Assembly: GCA_012798185.1 (NCBI GenBank)
Contig: JAAZNS010000422.1
Coordinates: forward strand, 1-19,179
Length of the DNA stretch: 19,179 nt
Source: Chloroflexota bacterium
Lineage (GTDB): Bacteria > Chloroflexota > Anaerolineae > Anaerolineales > UBA4823
Direction of reading: 5' to 3'
Shown here: in pieces, positions 1 through 8,027 of the stretch
Numbering within the stretch: position 1 is the stretch's first letter
Layout: each line of letters begins with the position of its first letter
The notes under the pieces: model-generated
What the model saw: the letters and a program-made list of their open reading frames with translations, nothing else
Database searches by the model: none
Told to the model about the DNA's origin: nothing
Translations under genes and position numbers: made by a program

Positions 1-143
1 ATGCCCTTTTGTTCAGCGCGGATGAATGCTTCAGCGAAACTGGTTTCATAACCATAATTATTTGTTGAAGTACCAGGGTGATACCAGTATCCATCAAGGC
101 AGGTCATAGAAAGAATAATCGGCAGTTTATCGCCATTGCTCAA
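1..143 (-). pseudogene. In-frame remainder of the C25 peptidase beyond the TAA, partial at left edge
   Basis: Read on the minus strand in the same frame as the upstream peptidase, this stretch begins LSNGDKLPIILSMTCLDGYW and continues through SFAEAFIRAEQKG to the window edge without another stop. SMTCLDG matches the position of the catalytic Cys in gingipains (ACVNGDF in RgpB, from memory), and SFAEAFIRAE matches the FAEALMRA helix just after it. In codon numbering from the 2876 start the Cys is 926. Family resemblance at every position shows this is genuine coding sequence of the same gene, whose end lies outside the window. Confidence 0.8.
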
Positions 144-2876
144 TTATGTAATATCTTCTTTCATAAGCAGGACTTCATCTGCCCAAAAGGTAATCTCGCC
201 ATGACCGATATAATTTACAATTAAAGCGCCCTGTTCATTAAGGCTTTCAATAAAATCATTAGTCGCTTCGATGCAGCTATGGTCGCCATATATATCGCAC
301 ACACCAGCATGATCAACATAATCATCTAGATACAATCTGCCGGCGGAATAATCCAGGGATATATAATCATTGATGATATTTTCTGCGGTTTGAACAAAAT
401 TACCTGCTGAATCGGGTGTATCATCTGCTGCAAACAAGAAATGCCCCTGCCAAAATTGAACCGGGCTCGCTTCATAAGCGACAACTTTTTGGATGAAATT
501 ATTAAGTTCGCTGGGGCTTGTTACCGGCAATCGGGCAATATAGAGATCGGGCAGAGCATCGGTGCCGACAATGGTTGCTAGGTCGTTGGTCGCATCCACC
601 TCGCCCTGATCGGGATCCACCCATGCCAGGAATGGCGGCATGTAAATTGTTTGCCTGCCATATTCCCCCGAATATTTCTTGAAATTCCAATGCCCGTCTC
701 CTATTAATAACACATATGCCGGTAACGGGGTTTGCCAATGGGCAAAGGTATAACGCAGAAAATTCTTGATCGCGATGGGATGATAGATGCCAAAATTGAA
801 TTCATTCACCAGGTCATCGAAATCGATGACTTTCGTCATGAGACCTTGTCCGGCGCGGTAATCCGCTAAAGCCTGCGCACCGCTTTTGAATAAACTATGC
901 GTAATAAATATATAGTCCGCCTGATTGCTTGCCGCATAGAGATCAGGTGCTGGCGGTGTGTAATACGAAATGCTTTTTGGAGATTGGACCGCTGAATCCC
1001 CTGCCACGATATATTCTGCATCGCCGGAATGAACCTGTCCCTCGAAAGAGACGGTGCCTGATGATACTGTAGCCGATAGAATATTGGTCGGTGTTAGAGG
1101 TTCCGTGATATCCAAAACGAAAACCTTACTGCTCAGGATATTACCGATCTCGTATTGCCAGGTTAACCCGCCCTCATTTCTCGAAAACTGTAAAACATCG
1201 TTTTCTGCCTGAAATTTGCGCAAATATTCGATTTCGAACCAATCAAAGTAAATCCAATCACGATTTAGATTGGTATCGAATAAAACTTGATATCTTAATT
1301 GGTTTTCTCCCTCGATTAACGCTGAAGAAGGCAGATGAACGCTAAAATGATAACGGCTTATACCGTCCCAATAATTATCCACCACCGGCGATGTTTGAGT
1401 GTTGAACCATATCTTATTATGGTGATCGGGATTAGATGGACTTCTAACGCGAGCAACCGCTTCACCTTTGAGTGTTGCGGTAAACGGAGTCGCAGCGATT
1501 GCTGATAAAGTCGTTGTGTAAGTGCGCGTGGTTTGATTTCGAATATTATCCCAAAACCAGGTATCCTCGGATGAAAAATTATAGGTATACCAATGATGTG
1601 ACTGTTCAGCATGAACGGTCGTGGTGTAGGTTTGCGGAACAGGGCTGCCTTGAGGGCTGCCGTCAACGGTGGGCATCCTTGAGGCACCACTGCCGGTGGT
1701 AAGCCAGTATACATTTTCATCCGTGTATTTTTCCATCATAATGGCATTGTTAGTGGGTCTCCAGGGAACATATGAGCCATCCGTAAGCTGCCTGTAATAG
1801 GTCAGCCAAAGGTCATCCTCAGCGCTGTACATATCTGCTAAATAATCGCCGTAGAATTTCTGCCCATAAAAAACGATGGCTTCGCCCGAATCAAAGGTGT
1901 CATTGCCGTTATCGTTCTCGATGGTAATGGCAACATTCCTGCCCTGGCTGGTAAGCACAAGATTATTAGGATTTATTGCGGCAGTGCTGTACACATCATT
2001 TAGCTCATCGCGCGTTATCCGGTAAATTCCGTCATGATCGACGACGATTTTATAGCGTGGTCCTAAAGACTGCGTCTGATTGAATCCGGCAGTTATCGAT
2101 TGAACTTGCTCCCCTTCCCTCGAGACAGCCGAATAACTCATCCGCCAATCCCTGGCATCGGCATAATTGATCAATTGACTTTGGAAAACCGCTTCGAAGG
2201 GGCTGCTATTATGGATTTTTTCATATTTGTCCAACGATGATAATGTGCTTTGACGATCAAAACTGTTGAAATTAAACCTTACCTCTATTCTCAAACGTTT
2301 ATGCCAAACCAGCGTTTTTTCTGCTGAAATATATTGAAAGGGATATATCGAAACCTGTAAGACGCGTTGTTCGCGAATCCACATTGGTTCCGACATGACG
2401 GCAGCTTCTTGCGGAAAAGGATTTGCACTCGAATAGATGCTTTCATCGGGCAGATAGATGGTTTCACCAGGCTGAAAATCATCTTCCATTGGCTCATGAA
2501 TGCCTACAGGCTGAATGTTATATACCCCGCGTAGGTACTCGTTTTCATCTTCTATGATAATGAGCGTAAAATCAGCATCAGCCGGAACGCCAATCATTAC
2601 ACCCTTCACCGGCAGTTGAGGTTTGCCCGATTCCATGGATTGCTCCAAGCCTGGTACATTCAACAATTGATATAGATGCTGTGCATCGTTTCCAGGAATA
2701 TATTCGAAATCGGGAGTCTCCAACTCGAAAATCACTCCCTCGCCTCCGGATGAGATCACCGTTAACCGGGCTTGCTTTTGATTATCCGATGCAGAGGCTA
2801 GACGATATGAATTTCCCTGTGCAAGCGAAAAACCTAAAATAATGAAAGCATATAAAAAATGCTGGATCAATCTCAT
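144..2876 (-). CDS. Gingipain-like C25 cysteine peptidase, stopped early by an in-frame TAA
   Basis: The reading frame gives 910 residues from an ATG at 2876. Residues 1-20 form a hydrophobic signal peptide. Residues about 40-215 look like a C25 propeptide, and about 275-370 hold the 'YKIVVDHDGIYRITRDEL' region typical of gingipain relatives. A beta-rich part follows (about 400-640), then the caspase-like catalytic domain from about 660, including ADYIFITHSLF, LLIGDGHWNF and NYIGHGEITFWADE. His892 in the GHG motif is the predicted catalytic histidine. The family's catalytic Cys should follow about 33 residues later, but codon 911 is TAA. The frame resumes with no shift, so this is a nonsense codon (or sequence error), not a natural end. 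As read, the product would be a secreted protein without its nucleophile. The start has only a weak GAGTGA upstream. The gene is less AT-rich than the glycan block. Confidence 0.85.
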   Translation of the reverse strand: MRLIQHFLYAFIILGFSLAQGNSYRLASASDNQKQARLTVISSGGEGVIFELETPDFEYIPGNDAQHLYQLLNVPGLEQSMESGKPQLPVKGVMIGVPADADFTLIIIEDENEYLRGVYNIQPVGIHEPMEDDFQPGETIYLPDESIYSSANPFPQEAAVMSEPMWIREQRVLQVSIYPFQYISAEKTLVWHKRLRIEVRFNFNSFDRQSTLSSLDKYEKIHNSSPFEAVFQSQLINYADARDWRMSYSAVSREGEQVQSITAGFNQTQSLGPRYKIVVDHDGIYRITRDELNDVYSTAAINPNNLVLTSQGRNVAITIENDNGNDTFDSGEAIVFYGQKFYGDYLADMYSAEDDLWLTYYRQLTDGSYVPWRPTNNAIMMEKYTDENVYWLTTGSGASRMPTVDGSPQGSPVPQTYTTTVHAEQSHHWYTYNFSSEDTWFWDNIRNQTTRTYTTTLSAIAATPFTATLKGEAVARVRSPSNPDHHNKIWFNTQTSPVVDNYWDGISRYHFSVHLPSSALIEGENQLRYQVLFDTNLNRDWIYFDWFEIEYLRKFQAENDVLQFSRNEGGLTWQYEIGNILSSKVFVLDITEPLTPTNILSATVSSGTVSFEGQVHSGDAEYIVAGDSAVQSPKSISYYTPPAPDLYAASNQADYIFITHSLFKSGAQALADYRAGQGLMTKVIDFDDLVNEFNFGIYHPIAIKNFLRYTFAHWQTPLPAYVLLIGDGHWNFKKYSGEYGRQTIYMPPFLAWVDPDQGEVDATNDLATIVGTDALPDLYIARLPVTSPSELNNFIQKVVAYEASPVQFWQGHFLFAADDTPDSAGNFVQTAENIINDYISLDYSAGRLYLDDYVDHAGVCDIYGDHSCIEATNDFIESLNEQGALIVNYIGHGEITFWADEVLLMKEDIT

Positions 2877-3030
2877 TATTATTATTCACTCATATAAAAA
2901 AATCTATTTCAAACCATGATTATAAATGATTGATCTCACTTTTATGGTCAATTTAGTAAATAGAATATATTTAAAACACTTTATATTATTAACGATTTTG
3001 ACAAGTTTTTATTTCCGCAATTTTTTAAAT

Positions 3031-3061
3031 AAAAAAGAGCTGCGCGGTAATCGCAGCTCTT
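3031..3061 (-). terminator. Intrinsic terminator after the 41-residue peptide gene
   Basis: A perfect 10-bp inverted repeat, AAGAGCTGCG / CGCAGCTCTT (3035-3044 and 3052-3061), encloses a 7-base loop. On the minus strand it is followed at once by a T-rich run (CTTTTTTATTT). On the plus strand no T-run follows, so it acts for minus-strand transcripts. It begins about 20 bases after the stop of the small peptide gene and insulates that unit from the C25 peptidase gene. Confidence 0.85.
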
Positions 3062-3080
3062 AATAATCTAATATCCGATA

Positions 3081-3206
3081 CTATTCCAAGGGAGGTTGCA
3101 ACAACAGATCTTCGGAAAGCGGTGAACCTGCTTTTGTCTCAAGATCCAGGTCATAGATAATGGCTGGTGTGCTATAGGGTTTCTTTTTTTCGTTGTTTTT
3201 TGCCAT
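3081..3206 (-). CDS. 41-residue YxxP-type peptide, candidate RiPP precursor
   Basis: The gene runs from ATG (3204-3206) to TAG (3081-3083). A clear Shine-Dalgarno GGAG lies 6 bases before the ATG, and a strong terminator lies just after the stop, so a real short gene is well supported. The peptide starts MAKNNEKKKPYSTPAII, continues with YDLDLETKAGSPL, and ends SEDLLLQPPLE. A lysine-rich start followed by Y11-S-T-P14-x-I is the YxxP leader motif known to bind PqqD-type recognition domains in lasso-peptide and related RiPP systems. A Thr-Lys-Ala-Gly-Ser-Pro step (24-29) followed by an acidic pair E32-D33 could mark a leader/core border. It sits 121 bases downstream of an HprK-like kinase on the same strand. 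No cyclase, protease or PqqD homologue is in the window, so RiPP status is inference. It could instead be a small regulatory or tail-modified peptide. Confidence 0.7.
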   Translation of the reverse strand: MAKNNEKKKPYSTPAIIYDLDLETKAGSPLSEDLLLQPPLE

Positions 3207-3256
3207 TATATTCTCCATCTGTTCCTAAATTTAATATTATTTTATCCTATTCATAA

Positions 3257-3269
3257 TATTGCTGCAATA
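3257..3269. promoter_or_regulatory. 13-base palindrome TATTGCTGCAATA in the peptide gene leader
   Basis: A perfect dyad (TATTGC, central T, GCAATA) lies between the candidate promoter and the Shine-Dalgarno of the 41-residue peptide gene. It could be an operator for a dimeric regulator. Only one copy was seen and no regulator gene is nearby, so this is weak. Confidence 0.25.
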
Positions 3270-3293
3270 ACATAACCCTTTCAGGTTTGTTAG

Positions 3294-3322
3294 AGTATAA
3301 AAACATTATATTCCAAAACCAA
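3294..3322 (-). promoter_or_regulatory. Candidate sigma70-type promoter for the 41-residue peptide
   Basis: On the minus strand TTGGTT (3317-3322), 17 bases, then TATACT (3294-3299) resembles a -35/-10 pair. It lies just downstream of the kinase stop and would give an untranslated leader of about 80 bases before the peptide's Shine-Dalgarno. The region is AT-rich, so chance matches are likely. If real, the peptide can be made apart from the kinase. Confidence 0.35.
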
Positions 3323-3327
3323 TATAA

Positions 3328-4149
3328 TTATCTCTGCACCTCTACCACTTGCCAAAAAGAATCATTCGGAAGAAAATGAAGTTGGTAAATGGGGATCTTA
3401 TCTAAAATCTGCTTTCCTCTGACAAATAACTCAGCATTTAAAAAGGGATTATCCGGTATAACCGGAATATTCGATATCAATTCAGCCAGTGCTCGCCCGC
3501 TTTCAATAGGCAATAAATCAACCCGCTTATCCTGGACCAATCTGTATAGCCCGGCTAACGGGGCTGACGCAGAAATTGGTCGAACTTGTGTGGGATTCCA
3601 AAAAGGTGTGGCATAAACTGCCCAAGCATTTCCAGATGGCATTAATGCCACCAAATCGTCATTGATTACGATGTCATTCGGTGAAAGCCGTGCAACAGTC
3701 GATTTTCCAGCACCTGAATGACCAAAAAATACATAAGCTAATCCGTTTCTAATAATGCCAGCACCATGAAATAAAATACCGCCATTATTAAATATTAATA
3801 TAGCAAAAACGATGCGTAATAAATAATCAGTCGTCTCGACTATTCGTATTTCGGAGGTGAATAATTCTGCGCTCTTTTCCAGAAGATCGATATTTCCATA
3901 GAATCCCGGCATTTCGAATTTAATCTTTCTGCCGCTGGGCTCATATCGAAACGCAACTTCTGTCATGAAATTTTCGCTCACTGGTACCGCTATAGGGGTA
4001 ATATTTACAGAGAATTCGGCAGGCTTATCGCTGGAGAATGACTTATATCTTTCAATCAATTGACCGCTGAATGATCTGTTTGCACCGTTCAATTTCACAG
4101 GAATATCTGCGATTGCTATAGTCATTGTCTTCTCAAATTCTGCGGGCAT
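3328..4149 (-). CDS. HprK-like P-loop kinase, probably acting on a peptide
   Basis: The protein has 273 residues. The C-terminal half carries the HPr kinase-like nucleotide fold: LFHGAGII (127-133), a Walker A loop GHSGAGKS (143-150), and a VINDDLVAL segment with D164-D165 as the Mg/catalytic acids, followed by PFWNP. It lacks the RGxGxxN-type signature and the N-terminal domain of true HPr kinase/phosphorylase, so it belongs to the HprK-related group often found beside lasso-peptide and other RiPP genes; in the paeninodin pathway such a kinase phosphorylates the precursor. The first 120 residues are beta-rich and not recognised. The gene starts 18 bases after the FN3-like gene and precedes the 41-residue YxxP peptide gene. 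Upstream signals are weak; ATG at 4125 (MTIAIADIPVK) is an alternative start. The peptide as substrate is inference. Confidence 0.75.
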   Translation of the reverse strand: MPAEFEKTMTIAIADIPVKLNGANRSFSGQLIERYKSFSSDKPAEFSVNITPIAVPVSENFMTEVAFRYEPSGRKIKFEMPGFYGNIDLLEKSAELFTSEIRIVETTDYLLRIVFAILIFNNGGILFHGAGIIRNGLAYVFFGHSGAGKSTVARLSPNDIVINDDLVALMPSGNAWAVYATPFWNPTQVRPISASAPLAGLYRLVQDKRVDLLPIESGRALAELISNIPVIPDNPFLNAELFVRGKQILDKIPIYQLHFLPNDSFWQVVEVQR

Positions 4150-4167
4150 TTTTTTAGCTTCTTATAG

Positions 4168-4623
4168 TTATCCTGAATTTTGTTTTGGGGGATTTTTTTG
4201 AAGTATTAATCCCGTCAGGCTGGCAGCAAATAGGATCAATCCTGATACCAAAGCAGATCTCCCTTCACTTTTCGCTTTAACCTCTATCGGTCCATGCCGG
4301 GTGGTTTTGCCGCTTATTTCAACATCTTCCAATTGGTAGAAATATATCTTACCTGGAATGACAATTTTATCTTCATATTGATATTGCCCTCCAGCAAGAG
4401 GATCATCCGAAGATGGTATAAGACTTGCATTAATTTGCTCAAACGGACCCTCTGGGTAATCGCTGCGATACAGGTTGAAGCCGACAGTATCGAGTTCACT
4501 GGCGGTGCTCCATTCAATGAGAACGACGGCTTTCTTTATTTCAGCTAATCCCCAGATGATCAGTCCAATGCCAATCAATAAGATGGTAAATGAAATGCTG
4601 ATGAAGGTTTTATTTGATTTCAT
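4168..4623 (-). CDS. Small membrane protein with one FN3-like domain
   Basis: The protein has 151 residues. A transmembrane segment lies near the N-terminus (about 9-29, FISISFTILLIGIGLIIWG) and another near the C-terminus (about 124-143, SALVSGLILFAASLTGLIL). Between them is a single fibronectin-III-like beta domain (about 34-115) with the recognisable strand WSTASELDTVGFNLYRS and a later KIYFYQLEDVEISGKT. Such domains occur in secreted proteins of Chloroflexota and Bacteroidota, often as parts of larger exoproteins; a stand-alone version held by two membrane helices is less usual. It is the first gene of the minus-strand unit with the kinase and the 41-residue peptide, and is divergent from the M23 peptidase gene. 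Function unknown; a membrane partner for the kinase/peptide pair is speculation. The ATG at 4623 is used. Confidence 0.7.
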   Translation of the reverse strand: MKSNKTFISISFTILLIGIGLIIWGLAEIKKAVVLIEWSTASELDTVGFNLYRSDYPEGPFEQINASLIPSSDDPLAGGQYQYEDKIVIPGKIYFYQLEDVEISGKTTRHGPIEVKAKSEGRSALVSGLILFAASLTGLILQKNPPKQNSG

Positions 4624-4684
4624 TAAAAATATTTCAATAATAATTGATTAATTGCCGATACATAGTCCATTAGGAAATAATTTC

Positions 4685-4693
4685 TGATATTAT
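4685..4693 (+). promoter_or_regulatory. Candidate extended -10 promoter of the M23 peptidase gene
   Basis: TGA-TATTAT fits an extended -10 (TGn-TATAAT) with no good -35. It would start the transcript about 20 bases before the ATG at 4720. No Shine-Dalgarno is visible, so the leader would be very short. Confidence 0.4.
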
Positions 4694-4719
4694 ACCTGTA
4701 ACGATCACACTAACCTACC

Positions 4720-7700
4720 ATGATACGAAAAATCTTATTATTATTTATCCCCACAGTTTTTCTTTTTTATTGGATTGTATCAGTTATTCCAGCAAATTCT
4801 GCCTCTCCCGCTTCGCAAAACACGCCAACACCCACGCCATATCCTGGATTATTATCGAGTGACTTAATAGAGATTAACACTGCGATACAACAGGCAGTTT
4901 CAAGCGAAGAAAGCTTTGTATTGGCATATTTAGTTTACGAGACGCAAATTAGTGATATCCGGATATCCTCAGACAATAATTGGGCAAGAGCCTGGTTATC
5001 CCCTATAGAACCAGAAACTGGGCAAGTCATTCCATCAGAACCCGGGCTAGTTATAGTAAAACGATTGGATGACCAATGGCAGCCAATATTACCTTCGCAT
5101 GCCGAATGGATATCTGCAATTCAAGAAGCGCCCGCTGATTTATTATCTGAAGATGAAAAAATCATGTTTATTGAGGAGCAAAAATCGAGTGCCATGCTTT
5201 CAGCAGTCACCGCCACCTATGGAGGATATTATTTACCCTGGACTCGCAATGTTACTATGGCAATGACACAAAGCGTGAGGCATGATAAGTATACTCCTAG
5301 CGGCAGCGCTCACTATGCATTCGATTTTGCCACCCCCGGCACAGCGCAGATGTTCAATATTCTGGCAGCAAAATCAGGAAAAGTAAAATATTTTAAAGAC
5401 ACCTGTTCGAATGGTTCAGAAAGCTGCTCGAATTATATCGTTTTAGAGGATACCAATACCAATCCAACAACTTATATGCTATACCTCCATTTAGCAAAAG
5501 ATTCCATCCCAGCAGAATTAAAAACGGCAGGCAAAAGAGTCGCTCAGGGTCAATTCATAGGCATTGCTGATGACACCGGGGTTAGTACAGCGCATCATCT
5601 TCACTTTATGGTGCACACCAATGCCTCTTCCTATTGGGGAACTTCGGTTGATATAACCTTCAACGATGTATCGATCAATGGCGGAAGACCTCGCATTACC
5701 GCCGATCAGAAATACTGTAAAAGTAGCGATGTTTGCACTTCATTCAGCACTTATTATGTATCCGGGAATAGTTACCAGAGTGATATGACACCACCTGAGG
5801 GAGGCATCACATCCCCAAATTTAGGTTCGATCATATCATCTAATACAATCACACTAAACGGTTGGGCAAGTGATAATAAAACCGGAATTGCCAGTGCCCA
5901 ATTTGTTGCTTTATATAACGGCGCATGGCACGATATTGGCTCATCTTATACAACCCAAAATTTTTCTTTATCCTGGAATATGTGTAACGACTCTGTCCCT
6001 GATGGACCAGTTAGTGTCGCTTTGCGATTGAAAGATGTTGCCGGCAACCAGACATCAGGTCTGCCAGGTTTGGTTCATTTCTTTAAAAATTATGAATGTC
6101 CTACTTCTCCCCCTGCATGTTCTCCAGCAGCAGATCAAGTTGCGTTGTTCGCAAATTCAAGATTCGAAGGGAACTGTGTTTTACTTAATACCGGCGCATA
6201 CACAAGCGCGTCATCTTTAGGGGTGCTGGGAGATGACAATGCCGAATCTCTGTTAGTAGGCAGCAATGTTATGGCAACCCTTTATGTAAAGCAAAATTAC
6301 CTTGGCAGAGGAGAATCTTTCCTAGCAGATGACGCAAATTTAGCTGATAATATCATCGGTGCAAATTCGCTTACATCGGTTATCGTTAGCAGTCGAAACA
6401 CTTCTCCAGGTGTACCTTTAAAGATCTGGCCTACATCTGGGGTTCAATTTCCAAATAATTCATCAATTACACTTGTATGGAACAATGGCAGCGGTAATTT
6501 TCAATACCAGGCAAAATACATTAAGGGAGGCATTACAACGACATCCGAATGGCAGAGCGAGCCTTTCTGGCATCTTGGCTCACTTTCTGCTGGCACTTAC
6601 ACCTGGCAGGTAAGAGCTAAAAATAGTACGGGTGAAAGCGCCTGGAGTTCTACATCCAGTTTTACGATTTTGAGTTCTTCAACTTCACCTTCTACAGTTA
6701 CTGCGCCATACAACACTGATATCGAAGACCTCTCTCCGGGTTGGGAAAATAGCAATAATTGGGATCTGACCGCTGAAAGAAACCATACTCCCGGAGGCAC
6801 CATTAGCTGGACTTATGATACCAGTTCATCCTCTGGATATGATACCGGTTACCCTAACCAGGGCGATCTTACCTCGCCAAGTATCTCAATACCCTCTTCT
6901 GGAACATATTATCTGCGATTTTGGTATTTATACGAGACTGAAGGTAGTGGAAAAAATTGGGATCAACGCTGGGTACAAATATCGGTCGATGGCGGTGCAT
7001 TTACTAATATTTTGCAATTGTTCGATGACCCAATGAATTATTGGCTGCAAAGCCCGGTTATATCGCTTGCATCGTATGCCGGGCATTCGATTCGCGTTCG
7101 GTTTCATTTCGAAACGCTTGATGAGTTAATGAATAACTACATAGGGTGGACTATCGATGATTTCTCCATCACAACCACCCCACCGCTATCATGTTCGGAT
7201 TCCAACGAACCTAATAATGACGCACTTTCTTCTCCAATTCTTGATACAAATGGAAAATATAGCATGATGGTTTGCCCTGGCGGTGATATCGATTATTTCC
7301 GAATTGCTGGTTTATCCGGAGATCATCTGGGTTTTTATGTACAAGGCAGTTATTCCGTTCCTGGCTCTCTTCTCGATCCCAGTCTTCTTTTACTAGATAC
7401 CGATTCGACTTCCCCTTTGGGTGAAAATGATGACCAGGTTCTCGCTCAGCAAACCGATTCTGAACTTTACTTTTCGCCAACAAATAATGGGATTTATTAT
7501 CTAAAAATCAAAGCTTGGGATCACCCATCGGGTGGAGGCAATGATTATTCTTATATTTTAAATATTTTCAATGAGAGTAATGATCCTTCGGGGAATTTTA
7601 TTTACCCGGTAAGTAATCTATCTATTCTATCCGATAAGGTTAATTTAACTTTGGCAGCTTCCGATGCAGAAAGCGGAGTAAGTCATGTTCAATTTTATTG

Positions 7701-7929
7701 GCATTCAGGTAATTGGGAGACAGCTTCAAATTGGGTGTTGATTGGAGAAGATTGGAATGCCAGTGATGGATGGTCACTTGAATATGACATCAGCCAATTA
7801 CCATTTCAGGGAGGAATGGCGTTCTATGCAAGAATTTACGACCGTGCTGGCAATTGGATTAGCACAGGTGTATGGAACATCAGCAATCCCAACGATGTAT
7901 TCTTTCTACCGCTTGTTTTCAAACAATAA
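4720..7929 (+). CDS. Secreted multidomain M23 metallopeptidase
   Basis: The protein has 1069 residues. Residues 1-28 are a signal peptide, followed by a Thr/Pro-rich linker (TPTPTPYP). The M23 (LytM-like) domain spans about 170-310: HYAFD gives H198 and D202, YLHL gives H257, and HHLHF gives H293 and H295. These fit three zinc ligands (H198, D202, H295) plus two catalytic histidines, so it should be active on peptide bonds, probably in peptidoglycan or another glycine-rich substrate. Accessory domains follow: Ig-like (about 355-455), beta/gamma-crystallin-like (about 465-560, VALFANSRFEGNCVLL and DNIIGANSLTSV), FN3 (about 565-650), a MAM or immune-inhibitor-A-like sandwich (about 665-825), a PPC-like domain (about 828-935, SNEPNND), and another Ig-like domain (about 945-1055). 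It ends FFLPLVFKQ. Long Ser/Asn/Thr-rich stretches fit an exposed protein. Confidence 0.85.
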   Translation: MIRKILLLFIPTVFLFYWIVSVIPANSASPASQNTPTPTPYPGLLSSDLIEINTAIQQAVSSEESFVLAYLVYETQISDIRISSDNNWARAWLSPIEPETGQVIPSEPGLVIVKRLDDQWQPILPSHAEWISAIQEAPADLLSEDEKIMFIEEQKSSAMLSAVTATYGGYYLPWTRNVTMAMTQSVRHDKYTPSGSAHYAFDFATPGTAQMFNILAAKSGKVKYFKDTCSNGSESCSNYIVLEDTNTNPTTYMLYLHLAKDSIPAELKTAGKRVAQGQFIGIADDTGVSTAHHLHFMVHTNASSYWGTSVDITFNDVSINGGRPRITADQKYCKSSDVCTSFSTYYVSGNSYQSDMTPPEGGITSPNLGSIISSNTITLNGWASDNKTGIASAQFVALYNGAWHDIGSSYTTQNFSLSWNMCNDSVPDGPVSVALRLKDVAGNQTSGLPGLVHFFKNYECPTSPPACSPAADQVALFANSRFEGNCVLLNTGAYTSASSLGVLGDDNAESLLVGSNVMATLYVKQNYLGRGESFLADDANLADNIIGANSLTSVIVSSRNTSPGVPLKIWPTSGVQFPNNSSITLVWNNGSGNFQYQAKYIKGGITTTSEWQSEPFWHLGSLSAGTYTWQVRAKNSTGESAWSSTSSFTILSSSTSPSTVTAPYNTDIEDLSPGWENSNNWDLTAERNHTPGGTISWTYDTSSSSGYDTGYPNQGDLTSPSISIPSSGTYYLRFWYLYETEGSGKNWDQRWVQISVDGGAFTNILQLFDDPMNYWLQSPVISLASYAGHSIRVRFHFETLDELMNNYIGWTIDDFSITTTPPLSCSDSNEPNNDALSSPILDTNGKYSMMVCPGGDIDYFRIAGLSGDHLGFYVQGSYSVPGSLLDPSLLLLDTDSTSPLGENDDQVLAQQTDSELYFSPTNNGIYYLKIKAWDHPSGGGNDYSYILNIFNESNDPSGNFIYPVSNLSILSDKVNLTLAASDAESGVSHVQFYWHSGNWETASNWVLIGEDWNASDGWSLEYDISQLPFQGGMAFYARIYDRAGNWISTGVWNISNPNDVFFLPLVFKQ

Positions 7930-7969
7930 TAAAATACAATTAATCACTAGCTAATAGTATCCAACAAAA

Positions 7970-7978
7970 TGGTATACT
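7970..7978 (+). promoter_or_regulatory. Candidate extended -10 promoter for the glycan genes
   Basis: TGG-TATACT matches an extended -10 element 50 bases before the GTG start of the GT2 gene and about 40 bases after the M23 gene's stop. No clear -35 or terminator is seen in the 83-98 base gap. It would set the start of the glycan operon at about 7985. Confidence 0.4.
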
Positions 7979-8027
7979 ATTTCAACTCGTATTTTTATGC
8001 ATAAATAATTGTTTGAACAGGCATATA

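Noticed and set aside
144..2876. Frameshift as the cause of the early end of the C25 peptidase
   Set aside because: The residues after the stop are in the same frame, so a nonsense change (or base error) explains it and a frameshift does not.
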